Shown piece after piece: positions 33,502 through 42,261 of a DNA stretch of 61,339 bases. Within the stretch, counting starts at the first letter, position 1. Every line of letters starts with the position of its first letter. This DNA comes from Verrucomicrobiota bacterium (GTDB lineage: Bacteria > Verrucomicrobiota > Verrucomicrobiia > Opitutales > Opitutaceae), in assembly GCA_028293545.1 (NCBI GenBank), contig JAQGOP010000019.1:1-61339 (forward strand). The letters are read 5' to 3'. A model generated the notes under the pieces. It saw nothing but the letters and a program-made list of their open reading frames with translations, ran no database searches and was not told the DNA's origin. Made by a program: the position numbers and the translations under genes.

Positions 33502-34449
33502 TCAGCAGATCATGCCGCGTTTCGCTTGGGGACCGTGGCCGATCGGGTCGGCGCCGATCCACCGTTCGTCAATCGGTTCGGAAGCGGGCTGGTAACGCGT
33601 GTCGGTCGAGAAACGGAAAAAGTGCGTCTGGTTGTCGAGACTGGCGTGCACCGTTGTCATCCCGAACATCAGCAGGTCCCCCATGCGGTATTCCGCCGTC
33701 AACCAGCGCCCGCCCAGGTGTTCCCGCAGGCTCTTCGGGTTGTTGGACAGGACGCCGCCCCATTTCCACGGGATCTCGCCGGACTTGATCCGCGCCGCCT
33801 CCGCGCGGTTTTCGCAGTAAACATCGACGTCGCGGCTGAGGTAATTCTTCAAGCGTTCCCCTTGGCGATGCGAACCCTCGAGGATCATGAGCCCGCCGAT
33901 TTCGTGCGTGAGGTCCCCATACGGGACCCACACCGAGCAAAGGCGCGAACTCCCGCGCCCCATGTAAACCCGGTCGCAATGCGGATCCGTGCCGAAGCCC
34001 TTGCCCATGGTGCGCACCCAGGTGAAATCGAAATGACGAACCTCCTCGCCGAAGTAGGCTTCGAAAAACGCGATAAGTTTCCCGGAATAAAGCAGCTCCT
34101 GGAGCGGGGCATTGGGGCGGGAAAGGTGATTCATGAACTCCACCGCCAGTCGCGGGTCGGCCAGGAACGACAGGTCGCCGCCGACCTTCTGCACCGCCTC
34201 CGCCACCGGATGGCCAAGGTCGACCAGGCCTTTTTCCGCGAGCGCGGTCGAAAGGTGGGCCCGCGCTTCGGCGACAACGGCACGCGGGAAAAAACCGGGG
34301 ATAAAAAGATAACCGTCCTCGGCGAAGCGTTGACGAAGGGCCGCGGGGTCGTGCTCGACATCGGCGGAGGGCCGCAATGGACCGAATGAAGTTTCGCCCT
34401 GATCGAGTTCGTAACCCTTGGCTAAGATTTTCGGCCGCGTCGCATTCAT
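33502..34449 (-). CDS. Phytanoyl-CoA dioxygenase-family protein
   Basis: A 315-residue Fe(II)/2-oxoglutarate oxygenase. The metal set is visible as DPHCDRVY (His-x-Asp) near 158-165 and a distal His in MTTVHASLDN near 273, with RFSTDTRYQ supplying the 2-oxoglutarate Arg. The N-terminal FAEDGYLFIPGFFP is typical of the PhyH family. A good Shine-Dalgarno (GAGGAGAA) precedes the ATG at 34449, unusual for this window. It is divergent from the isomerase gene with 174 bp between, which suggests a shared control region. The substrate is unknown. Confidence 0.88.
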   Translation of the reverse strand: MNATRPKILAKGYELDQGETSFGPLRPSADVEHDPAALRQRFAEDGYLFIPGFFPRAVVAEARAHLSTALAEKGLVDLGHPVAEAVQKVGGDLSFLADPRLAVEFMNHLSRPNAPLQELLYSGKLIAFFEAYFGEEVRHFDFTWVRTMGKGFGTDPHCDRVYMGRGSSRLCSVWVPYGDLTHEIGGLMILEGSHRQGERLKNYLSRDVDVYCENRAEAARIKSGEIPWKWGGVLSNNPKSLREHLGGRWLTAEYRMGDLLMFGMTTVHASLDNQTHFFRFSTDTRYQPASEPIDERWIGADPIGHGPQAKRGMIC

Positions 34450-34623
34450 GGGGTGGTTCTCCTCACCGGGTTGATCCGCAGTGTCGCCGGGGCAAGACGG
34501 CGCGCGCGGTTTGAAAATGTCAAGATGCGCACAAAACGGAGCCTCGCTCCATTTCCCGGGCCCCGGTGTTGCGCTGCATTCGATCTCGCCCCACCAAGCC
34601 GGGGCGTCTTTACCTCCCTCTTC

Positions 34624-35571
34624 ATGAACGTCCCGCTTCATCATGTCATCCGCCCCGGCGTGGTGCATTTCATGGCCTTCCCCAGCACCGCCAAAGGCGA
34701 AGGCCCGATCCTCGAAACGTGCCGGCAAATCCTTTCGGACAGTTTCTTCGAAGTCATCGAGATCGCTGCGATCAACGACCCCGCCGTCCGCGCCCAGGTC
34801 ACGGCGATGCTCGCCAGCTCGGCGGTCGAGGCGAAGTACTGCGTCCATCCACAGATCCTTTCCCAGAAACTGGATTTGAACAGCGCGGACGAAGACGTCC
34901 GCCAGCGCGCCCTCGCCGAGGTCAAGGCCGCGATCGCGATCGCGGCGGAGATGGGCATCCGCGACGTGGCCTTGCTCAGCGGCCGGGACGTCGCCGCAGC
35001 AGAGCGACCGGCGGCGGTCGATCGCCTGGTGGCGTCGCTGGTCGAACTCTGCCGGCATGCGGCCCCGCTCGGGCGAAACCTCGTGCTGGAAATTTTCGAC
35101 CGGGATATCGACAAGAAATGCCTCGTCGGCCCTGCCGAGGTCGCGCGCGATGTGGCCGACCGCGTCAAGCGCTCCTCGCCCAATTTCGGCCTGCTCGTCG
35201 ACCTGAGTCACATCGTGCTGCTCGGCGAAACCCCGGTCCAGGCGCTCTGGCCCGTGGCGCCGCACCTCGTGCATGCCCACATCGGGAACGCGTACTTCGC
35301 CGATCGGACCGATCCCGTCTGGGGCGACAATCATCCCCGCTTCGGATATCCCGGCGGCGCGAACGACGTGCCGCAGATCGTCGAGTTCCTGCGCGAGCTT
35401 TTCGCGGTCAATTACCTCCGCCTCGATGGCACCACCCGTGGCGCGGTTTCCTTTGAAATCAAGCCGTTGCCCGGCGAGGACCCCGTGGTGATGCTGGCAG
35501 CCGCGAAGCGAAAATTAATGGAAGCTTGGTCCCAGCTTACCTTGGACGACTCCCTCCCCTCGACTTCATGA
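34624..35571 (+). CDS. Sugar phosphate isomerase/epimerase-like TIM barrel
   Basis: A 315-residue protein of the xylose-isomerase-like TIM-barrel group. Metal ligand candidates are Glu in LVLEIFDRD near 160, Asp in LLVDLSH near 200, His in HLVHAHIGN near 225 and Glu in SFEIKPLP near 283. Members act on keto-sugars, hydroxypyruvate or myo-inositol intermediates. The ATG at 34624 is chosen because upstream in-frame sequence overlaps the divergent promoter. Its stop overlaps the next start as ATGA, so it shares an operon with the 2-hydroxyacid dehydrogenase. Confidence 0.85.
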   Translation: MNVPLHHVIRPGVVHFMAFPSTAKGEGPILETCRQILSDSFFEVIEIAAINDPAVRAQVTAMLASSAVEAKYCVHPQILSQKLDLNSADEDVRQRALAEVKAAIAIAAEMGIRDVALLSGRDVAAAERPAAVDRLVASLVELCRHAAPLGRNLVLEIFDRDIDKKCLVGPAEVARDVADRVKRSSPNFGLLVDLSHIVLLGETPVQALWPVAPHLVHAHIGNAYFADRTDPVWGDNHPRFGYPGGANDVPQIVEFLRELFAVNYLRLDGTTRGAVSFEIKPLPGEDPVVMLAAAKRKLMEAWSQLTLDDSLPSTS

Positions 35572-36542
35572 AGATCACCGTATTGGACGGCTACACTCTC
35601 AATCCCGGCGACAATGCGTGGGACGCGGTCGCGCGCCTCGGCAGCTTCACCTGCCACGACCGCACGCCCGCGGCGCTGATCGTCGAACGGGCGCGTGACG
35701 CCGAAATAGTCCTCACCAACAAGACCCCGCTCTCCGCCGAAACCCTCGCGCAGCTCCCGGCCTTGAAATACATCGGGGTGCTCGCCACCGGCTACAATGT
35801 CGTCGACACCGCCGCAGCCGCCGCTCGCGGAATCCCCGTCGCCAACGTGCCCGCCTATGGCACCGACGCGGTGGCGGAGCACGTTTTCGCGCTGCTGCTC
35901 AATCATACGCGGCAAGTGCGGCTGCACAGTGACCTGGTGAAAAGCGGGGAATGGTCCCGCGGCCCGGATTGGACGTTTTGGAAAACGCCGCTGGTGGAAC
36001 TCGCGGGCCAGACCATCGGTATCGTCGGGTTCGGTCGCATCGGCCGGCGCGTCGGCGAAATCGCCGCGGCGTTCAGGATGAACGTCCTCGCCAACGCCAC
36101 GCACGAATCGAATCCGCCCGCCTATCCGTTCCAATGGGCGAACAAGGACGAGATTTTCACGCGGTCCGATGTCGTCACCCTGCACTGCCCGCTCACACCC
36201 GAGAACACCGGCATGGTCAACCGGGCGCTGCTGGCGCGCATGAAGCCGACCGCTCTCCTGATCAATACCTCGCGGGGGCCCCTCGTGAACGAGGCCGACC
36301 TGGCCGAGGCCCTCGCGGAAAAGCAGATTGCCGGTGCGGCGATCGATGTCGTTTCGAAGGAACCGATCGCGCCGGACAACCCGCTGCTCAAGGCGCCCGA
36401 CATCACCATCACCCCGCACCTCGCGTGGGCCACCCTCGCCGCGCGACAGCGGCTGATGAAAGTATCCGGGGACAACATCGCCGCTTTCCTCGCGGGCCAG
36501 CCGATCAACGTGGTGAACGCTCCGGCTCAGGCACGGCCATGA
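35568..36542 (+). CDS. D-2-hydroxyacid dehydrogenase (glycerate dehydrogenase-like)
   Basis: A 324-residue NAD-dependent enzyme. The Rossmann motif is GIVGFGRIGRRVGEIA near 150-165, and the catalytic residues are Arg in NTSRGPLVNE, Glu in VSKEPI and His in TPHLAWAT. The N-terminus (MKITVLDGYTLNPGDNAWD) matches glycerate/hydroxypyruvate reductases. It would reduce or oxidise a C3-C4 2-hydroxy acid, a plausible step after the isomerase and the RraA-type protein. The gene overlaps the isomerase gene by 4 bp and is followed after 19 bp by the mutarotase-like gene. Confidence 0.92.
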   Translation: MKITVLDGYTLNPGDNAWDAVARLGSFTCHDRTPAALIVERARDAEIVLTNKTPLSAETLAQLPALKYIGVLATGYNVVDTAAAAARGIPVANVPAYGTDAVAEHVFALLLNHTRQVRLHSDLVKSGEWSRGPDWTFWKTPLVELAGQTIGIVGFGRIGRRVGEIAAAFRMNVLANATHESNPPAYPFQWANKDEIFTRSDVVTLHCPLTPENTGMVNRALLARMKPTALLINTSRGPLVNEADLAEALAEKQIAGAAIDVVSKEPIAPDNPLLKAPDITITPHLAWATLAARQRLMKVSGDNIAAFLAGQPINVVNAPAQARP

Positions 36543-36561
36543 AATCCATTTCGCTTTTCGC

Positions 36562-37680
36562 ATGAAAACCGTTCGGGTCGCCGGGCAGCCCTCGTGGCAG
36601 CTGCGCTCTTCCACCGTCGAGGCGTGGCTCACGCGCCGGGGCGGCCACCTGGCGCCCGTGGTTTTCCGGGTGAAAGGAAAAAACGTGCAGCCCTACTTCC
36701 TCCCCCCGTGGGCGGAGGAAAAAGTCCCGGCAAACACCTCGGCCGTCATCCGCGTCCTGCGCGGGGATTTTTTCTGCCTGCCATTCGGGCGCGAGGGTAC
36801 GCCCCGCTTTCGCGGCGAGACGCACGCGATGCATGGCGAGACGGCCAATGCCCTTTGGACCCATCCGTCGTGCAAGCGCGTGGGCGACCGCGTCACGCTC
36901 CGTGCGCGCGTCGCACTGAAATTCCGCGCGGGCCGGGTCGACAAGGAACTGACTGTGCGCGACGGCCATTCGGTCGTTTACAACCGCCACCTTATTTCCG
37001 GGCTGAAGGGCCCGATCACGTTCGCGCATCACCCCAACCTCCAGTTCCCGGCCTCAGCGGAACCGGCGCTGATTGCGACCAGTGAAATCCAGTTCGGCCA
37101 GGTTTTCCCGCGGCAAACGCTCGACCAATCGAAACTTAAGTCCGGCGCGTTTTTTTCCACCCTCAGCCGCGTGCCGCTGCGCACGGGCGGGCGGACAGAC
37201 CTCAGCCGTTATCCCTTGGGTACGCGCTGCGACGACATGGTCCAGGTCGCGAATCGACCGTCGGGTCCGTTTGCGTGGACCGCGGTGACCGTGCCATCCG
37301 AGGGCTACGTGTGGTTCACCCTGAAGGATCCCAGCGTGCTTCCCTCCACGCTCTTCTGGATTTCGAACGGCGGGGTTGACGATCCCCCGCTGAATGGACG
37401 CGTCCGCGGGGTGCTCGGCGTCGAGGACTTCTGCGGCTATTTCGCCGGCGGCGTGGCCGGTTCGGTGGCGCGCAACGCGTTCAGCGCGCGCGGAGTTGTC
37501 ACGTCGACGACCTTGTCAACGAATGACGTCCTCGATGTCCGCACCATCACCGGGGTTGTCGCCGTGCCGAAAACTTTTGGAAAAGTCGCGCGCATCCTCC
37601 CCGGCGCCGGCTCGATCACGCTCGTTTCCACGCGAGGGAAAAAGGTGCGCTGCGCCGTCGACCACGAATTCCTGGCGTAG
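36562..37680 (+). CDS. Galactose-mutarotase-fold protein of unknown substrate
   Basis: A 372-residue beta-rich protein. Features include RRGGHLAPVVFRV near 25-37, LRGDFFCLPFGREG near 70, KELTVRDGHSVVYNRHLISG near 133, TFAHHPNLQFP near 155 with a candidate catalytic His, and GVEDFCGYFAGG near 290. The layout resembles aldose 1-epimerases without closely matching a named family. No signal peptide. As the third gene of the isomerase/dehydrogenase operon it probably acts on the same sugar-derived compound. Confidence 0.65.
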   Translation: MKTVRVAGQPSWQLRSSTVEAWLTRRGGHLAPVVFRVKGKNVQPYFLPPWAEEKVPANTSAVIRVLRGDFFCLPFGREGTPRFRGETHAMHGETANALWTHPSCKRVGDRVTLRARVALKFRAGRVDKELTVRDGHSVVYNRHLISGLKGPITFAHHPNLQFPASAEPALIATSEIQFGQVFPRQTLDQSKLKSGAFFSTLSRVPLRTGGRTDLSRYPLGTRCDDMVQVANRPSGPFAWTAVTVPSEGYVWFTLKDPSVLPSTLFWISNGGVDDPPLNGRVRGVLGVEDFCGYFAGGVAGSVARNAFSARGVVTSTTLSTNDVLDVRTITGVVAVPKTFGKVARILPGAGSITLVSTRGKKVRCAVDHEFLA

Positions 37681-37841
37681 CGCCGCGACTCGAAGGTTTG
37701 ATCGAGCCGAATTTTCCCGCGGAATCCGCGGATCAACGCGGATACCGATCCCCGGAATGAGGGAACAGGAAACCTAAGCCATATTTTCGATTCGCCTCGG
37801 CTTGCCTCCTGCAACACTTCACCTACCAGCCCACCAATTTT

Positions 37842-38585
37842 ATGCCTTCATTCCCCGATCAAGTTGCAGTCATCACCGGCGGCGCCGGCGGATTAGGTTA
37901 CGCCCTCGGTGTGCATCTCGCGCGGCTGGGCGTGCGCGTCGCATTGCTCGACATCGATGCGGGGAAGGCTGTGGCCAAGGCGGCGACGCTTCCAAGCAAC
38001 GCCCTCGGTGTCGGCGCCGATGTGACCGATCACGACGCCTGCGCGCGGGCCGTGGCCGAAATCACGACTCGCTGCGGCCGCATCGACATCTGGGTCAACG
38101 CCGCCGGCATCACCGGCAAAACCGCGCTCAAGAGCCACGAGGTCGACCTCGCCGATTTTGATCGGGTGATGGCGATCAATGTCCGCTCGTGCCTGGTCAC
38201 GACGCGCCTGGTTTTGCCCGTGATGTTGAAACAAAACTACGGTCGCGTCCTCCACGTGGCCTCGATCGCCGGCAAGGAAGGCAACGCCGGGATGGTCGCA
38301 TATTCCACGTCGAAGGCCGCGGTGATCGGCCTGACCAAGGCGCAGGGCAAGGAGTACGCGGACACCGGCATCACGGTGAATGCAATCGCGCCGGCGGTGA
38401 TCCTCACGGAGATGCACGACACGATGCCGCAGTCCCAGATCGACTACATGACGAGCAAGATCCCGATGGGCCGCTGTGGCACGCGGCAGGAATTCGCCGA
38501 GATGGCGACGTTCATCGTATCGCCGGCCTGCAGTTTCACCACCGGCTTCACCTTCGACCTCTCCGGCGGGCGCGCGACGTATTGA
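37842..38585 (+). CDS. Short-chain dehydrogenase (FabG-like)
   Basis: A 247-residue classical SDR: VITGGAGGLGYALG (Rossmann Gly motif), NAAGITGK (NAG motif) near 86, Ser in VASIAGKEGN, the catalytic YSTSK near 153 and NAIAPAVILTEM. The 161-bp gap after the mutarotase-like gene contains a GCGGAT-type hairpin, so it may have its own promoter. In this context it likely oxidises a sugar or polyol rather than an acyl carrier; the sequence alone cannot decide. Confidence 0.88.
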   Translation: MPSFPDQVAVITGGAGGLGYALGVHLARLGVRVALLDIDAGKAVAKAATLPSNALGVGADVTDHDACARAVAEITTRCGRIDIWVNAAGITGKTALKSHEVDLADFDRVMAINVRSCLVTTRLVLPVMLKQNYGRVLHVASIAGKEGNAGMVAYSTSKAAVIGLTKAQGKEYADTGITVNAIAPAVILTEMHDTMPQSQIDYMTSKIPMGRCGTRQEFAEMATFIVSPACSFTTGFTFDLSGGRATY

Positions 38586-38620
38586 TTCGAGACCCGGTAA
38601 AACCACTAGGCGCAAAGTCT

Positions 38621-38716
38621 AAGTAGCGCAGGCGGCCCGCCTGCTCGGGGGAACGCCTTCCGAATTTCAAACTCCCAATCACAACCGTCCGAGCAGGCGG
38701 GCCGCCTGCGCTACTT
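38621..38716. repeat. Facing pair of palindromic repeats, family 1 (REPIN-like)
   Basis: Arms at 38621-38648 and 38689-38716 are perfect inverted copies over 28 bp with a 40-bp spacer. Each contains GCAGGCGG-GCCGCCTGC. The right arm overlaps the end of the membrane protein gene and carries its TAG stop at 38711-38713. It lies between two convergent genes and might also act as a transcript end. Confidence 0.9.
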
Positions 38717-40834
38717 CGGGGGCCCTTGAAAGCCGCGCCGCATGCAGAGCAGGCTCGCGGCGTAGGCGGTGAGCACCAGGTAGCCGAGCGCCTGGCTGCC
38801 CGTCCACATCCCGAGGTATTCGGAGAAACCGCCGAGCGTAGCGCCGATCAGGTTCGCCCCGAACAGCGCGGACGGATTGCGCGCCGTGCGGAACGTCGTC
38901 GAAAAGATCAGCCCCGCGAAAAAAATCGGCAGCGGCACGGCCAGCAGGGTCCACCCCAGGCGGAAACCGAACGACTGCGCCAGGATCGTTTCGCGCGGCA
39001 CCAGGAGCAGCGCCAGCAGCGTGAGGAACAGGGGCGCATACAGCCAGGGGTTGAATCCCCGGAGAAAGCGCAGCGCAGTCCAGTTGGCCAGCAGCACCAT
39101 CAGCAGCACGCCTGTGATCACCATCGTGGTGACCAGCCAAGTGCCACCAAAATAAAGCGAACAATCGCCGATTCCCTTCGCCTGCAGCAGCAGGAAACCC
39201 CAGCCCAGAAAAAGGAAATGCCCATCGGCGGACCCGAATCCCCGTCCGCGAAGGGTGCCAACCGCGATCACCGAGAGCGCGGCCAGCAGGCCGATCACGA
39301 TGGCATAGTCGGTCGGAATTCCGCGTCGCTCGAGGTAAAGGTACGGCCAGTCGTCGGTCGCGAGGGCGATGCTGCCTTTGCCCGCCGCGACCAAGGTCCA
39401 TTTGTCCACGGTCCGTGATGCTGGATGCGCCGTCGCGCCTTTCGGGGCGATGATCGCCAAGGCACCGTGATTCATATAAACCAGTGGCTCGGAACCTGTA
39501 GCCTCCGTGACCATGTGCGCCAGTTTTCGCATCAGCCACTCGCGGCCGCCGAAGAACCAGACGGCCATGACCCCGCCCTCGCGCACGTGGCGGTAAGCCT
39601 GGCGAAAGCTCTCCACGGTGTAGATGTAGCCGTCGAGCCTCACGTTCGCGCCGTAGCTGAACAGGGCCTGGCTATCCAGGTAGCCAAACGCGACCAGGTC
39701 GAACTGCCCGGTGGTCCGCTGGAGAAATGCGCGGCCGTCACCGACGTGGAGGGTGACACGCGGGTCAAGGTAAGGCGCGGAGGCGCTGAGGCGGTTGCTG
39801 ATGCGCGGGATCGTCGGGTCGATCTCCACGGCATCCACATGGCCGGCGCCGTTGAGCAGCGCGGTTTCGACATCCATCCCCCCGCCCGCTCCGAGCACGA
39901 GCACGCGCTCCGGCCGGCCGATGAGCCTATAGGGCAGCCGATATTGCTCATACATCGCGGCAATCATGTCGTACCGCCAGCCGGCCACGGTGTAACGGCT
40001 CAGGTCGACCGTGCCGTGCATTTGATAAAAGTCCTGGTTGACGCGGAGAGTATAGATGGGCGGATCGCGCATCGTCTTCAGCGCGGCGGGCGGCGCGCTC
40101 GCGGGCCGGTCGGCCACATATTGCCGGAAGGTGCCGCCGGGCGGATTTTCCGTCACCAGATAACTTTCGTCGACGGTGATATAGTAATAGGGCGACCAGA
40201 AAATCTCCCGGTGGCCGGACGCCAGCCAAACCGCGCCGATCGCCGCCACGCCGGCCGCGACGCTCCAGCCGCTCGGGCGTCGCTCGCCGAGCAACAGGAC
40301 CACGAGCATTACCGCCGTGAGCCCGATCAGCGGCGAAAAGGACAGCAGGGAAAATAATCCGAACGCGAGTGTCCCGGCGAGGCTGCCCGCCAAATCCCAG
40401 GAATAGGCGCGCAGCGCGGGCAGCCGGGCGAACTGCCGCCCCACGGCTTCACCCAGCGGCGCGAACATGGCGGCGTTGGCGAAGAAAACGAGCAGCAGGC
40501 AAAGGTGTCCGCGGAAGCTGCCCTGCGTCGCGCCAAACCGGAACTCGCCCGCGCCGGACGGCAGCAGGTCGTTACCCAGCCAGAGGAGAAGCACGATGTC
40601 GGCGGCGAACAGGAGCGGGAACAGGCGAAACAGATTCCAGCCGCGGCTGCTGACGAGCGCCCCGACGCCGAGCCCGAGGAACGAGCTGATCAGCAGGAGA
40701 TTCGCGTAGTACGCGACCATCCGCACCTCGGAAGGCACCCAGCGGATGACCATGAGCTCCAGGAACAGCGCGGTGAACGAAAGGGCGAACAGCCGCCACC
40801 CCGCTCCACCCGAGGTTGGGGAAGCAACGGTCAT
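38711..40834 (-). CDS. Membrane spermidine-synthase-like protein
   Basis: A 707-residue protein with about seven N-terminal membrane helices (residues 12-210), a soluble SAM-dependent domain (about 270-500) and about seven C-terminal helices. The SAM motif is RVLVLGAGGGMDVETALLNG with DAVEIDPTI; FDLVAFGYLDSQALFSYG takes the place of the catalytic loop. Whether a polyamine is really made is uncertain because the active-site Asp pattern of spermidine synthases is not clear. The ATG at 40834 is the first that gives a sensible N-terminus. Its last codon and stop lie in a palindromic repeat. Confidence 0.85.
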   Translation of the reverse strand: MTVASPTSGGAGWRLFALSFTALFLELMVIRWVPSEVRMVAYYANLLLISSFLGLGVGALVSSRGWNLFRLFPLLFAADIVLLLWLGNDLLPSGAGEFRFGATQGSFRGHLCLLLVFFANAAMFAPLGEAVGRQFARLPALRAYSWDLAGSLAGTLAFGLFSLLSFSPLIGLTAVMLVVLLLGERRPSGWSVAAGVAAIGAVWLASGHREIFWSPYYYITVDESYLVTENPPGGTFRQYVADRPASAPPAALKTMRDPPIYTLRVNQDFYQMHGTVDLSRYTVAGWRYDMIAAMYEQYRLPYRLIGRPERVLVLGAGGGMDVETALLNGAGHVDAVEIDPTIPRISNRLSASAPYLDPRVTLHVGDGRAFLQRTTGQFDLVAFGYLDSQALFSYGANVRLDGYIYTVESFRQAYRHVREGGVMAVWFFGGREWLMRKLAHMVTEATGSEPLVYMNHGALAIIAPKGATAHPASRTVDKWTLVAAGKGSIALATDDWPYLYLERRGIPTDYAIVIGLLAALSVIAVGTLRGRGFGSADGHFLFLGWGFLLLQAKGIGDCSLYFGGTWLVTTMVITGVLLMVLLANWTALRFLRGFNPWLYAPLFLTLLALLLVPRETILAQSFGFRLGWTLLAVPLPIFFAGLIFSTTFRTARNPSALFGANLIGATLGGFSEYLGMWTGSQALGYLVLTAYAASLLCMRRGFQGPPK

Positions 40835-40994
40835 TCCGCGGGAACGGGGTCGGTAGCCATGGGAACGCGGAGTCAGGAGATTTTGGGCGCGAAGACCAGA
40901 TCGAAGACGGCTCCCAAATTCCCCGGATCGACTCCGATAAAAAATCCGGGGAGCGAGGTTCGGGTTCGTGCCGTGGTTAAGAACTCCGTCGGCG

Positions 40995-42008
40995 TTAATT
41001 CCGGTTTTCCATCGCGGTCCGCGTCGCATGGCGGACGACGCCCGCGTGAACCAGCCGCACGACCTCGGCCATGCGACGATAGTCGAGCGTGTCGGGAGTA
41101 TCGGTGGCCTCGTGGTACCGCGGGTTGCGCAGGAAGGCCGTGTCCGTGATCATCAGCGCGGAATAACCCTCGGCCCAATAATTCCGGTGGTCCGAGAAAT
41201 CGATTCCCTGCATGAAAGCCGGCGCGGCAATCGACACCACGGGCAGGTCAACCGAGCCCACGCAATCGGCCTTGAAGCCCGCGACCACGCCGCGCTGCGG
41301 CCAGCGACCGACGATCGCGATGAAGTTCCCGCGCGATGGATAAAACAGGCGCAGGATCGGCAGGGGATAGGATTGGCTCCCGCGCTCGTCGCGAAAACAC
41401 CCGATCATTTCCAGGGAGAGCATCAGCGACACCGGCACATTCGCTGCCTTCAAGCGCCGCGCGTGCACTGCGCTGCCCATATACGGCCCCGCAAAGAACG
41501 GCGGCTCCTCCAGGTTATACGCGACGAGTTCGACGGGCGCCGGCAACGCCTTTTCCTTCCCGAGGAGATGCGCCAGTTCCAGCAATCCCGCGACCCCGCT
41601 CGCATTGTCGTCCGCTCCCGGCCGCGCCCCGCAGGCGTCGAAATGCGCGCCCACGACGATGCGGCGGCCGGTCTCCGGTCCGAAGCGCGCAATCACATTT
41701 TGAAACGGCCCCGACGGGGTGGAGAATTCCTGCAATTCCACCCGCCCGCCTGCGCTCCTGAATTCTTCCGCGATGTAGGCAATCGCCTTGGCCAAATTTT
41801 CGCGATGGGCGGAATCCCGCGGGAAACACGTTTCGGCCAGGTAGCGGACATGGGCCTCGAGCCGCTGCGGTTCAACCTCGGCCACGGAGCGCGGCTGGCG
41901 TCCCCATGCCGGCTGTCGAATCACAAAAGCCGCCACGCCGATCACCACGAAAACTCCCAGCGCAATCCTGAGCACACTCCTTCCCCATCGCAGCTTGAGC
42001 TGGGTCAT
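40995..42008 (-). CDS. M28-family metallopeptidase
   Basis: A 337-residue peptidase with an N-terminal membrane anchor (VLRIALGVFVVIGVAAFVI). Zinc-binding residues are visible as VVGAHFDACG, GADDNASGVAG (bridging Asp and next residues), YNLEEPPF (Glu-Glu) and the final His in RYHEATDTPDTLDY. M28 enzymes are aminopeptidases or glutaminyl cyclases; the absence of further domains fits a small aminopeptidase facing the periplasm. It is separated from the secreted-domain locus by 253 bp with a repeat, so it is probably not part of that operon. An 8-bp hairpin CCCCGGAT/ATCCGGGG lies at 40921-40951 beyond its stop. Confidence 0.9.
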   Translation of the reverse strand: MTQLKLRWGRSVLRIALGVFVVIGVAAFVIRQPAWGRQPRSVAEVEPQRLEAHVRYLAETCFPRDSAHRENLAKAIAYIAEEFRSAGGRVELQEFSTPSGPFQNVIARFGPETGRRIVVGAHFDACGARPGADDNASGVAGLLELAHLLGKEKALPAPVELVAYNLEEPPFFAGPYMGSAVHARRLKAANVPVSLMLSLEMIGCFRDERGSQSYPLPILRLFYPSRGNFIAIVGRWPQRGVVAGFKADCVGSVDLPVVSIAAPAFMQGIDFSDHRNYWAEGYSALMITDTAFLRNPRYHEATDTPDTLDYRRMAEVVRLVHAGVVRHATRTAMENRN

Positions 42009-42198
42009 CGCGCTGATTCCAGCGTTCCTCCCCAGCAGTGCGATCCCAATCAGCCGCGCCCGATGACCCGCGAATCAAGCAGAGCGGCCAAGGGCCCGGA
42101 AACGTCGTCCGACTCGTACCTATTCGTGATCGGAGGTGGGCAGATGGGACGGAGTTGCTCCACGCGCAACTGGCGCCGCGCGTGGTCCGGCGCATTAC

Positions 42199-42257
42199 CT
42201 ACCCGCTACCCGCTACTCGCTACTTCGAAAAACAGGCGGGCCGCCTGCGGTGCTTCG
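42199..42257. repeat. Single family-1 palindrome with CGCTAC-type tandem units
   Basis: Three units of the CTACCCG/CTACTCG type (42199-42223) run into TTCGAAAAA and the core CAGGCGGGCCGCCTG (42233-42247). It is half of the composite arrangement seen at 57610-57782. It ends 5 bp before the stop of the gene at 42262. Confidence 0.75.
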
Positions 42258-42261
42258 GATC

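Noticed and set aside
40921..40951. Hairpin CCCCGGAT/ATCCGGGG as terminator of the M28 peptidase gene
   Set aside because: The stem is good but there is no U tract in the direction of transcription. I mention it only in the peptidase entry.
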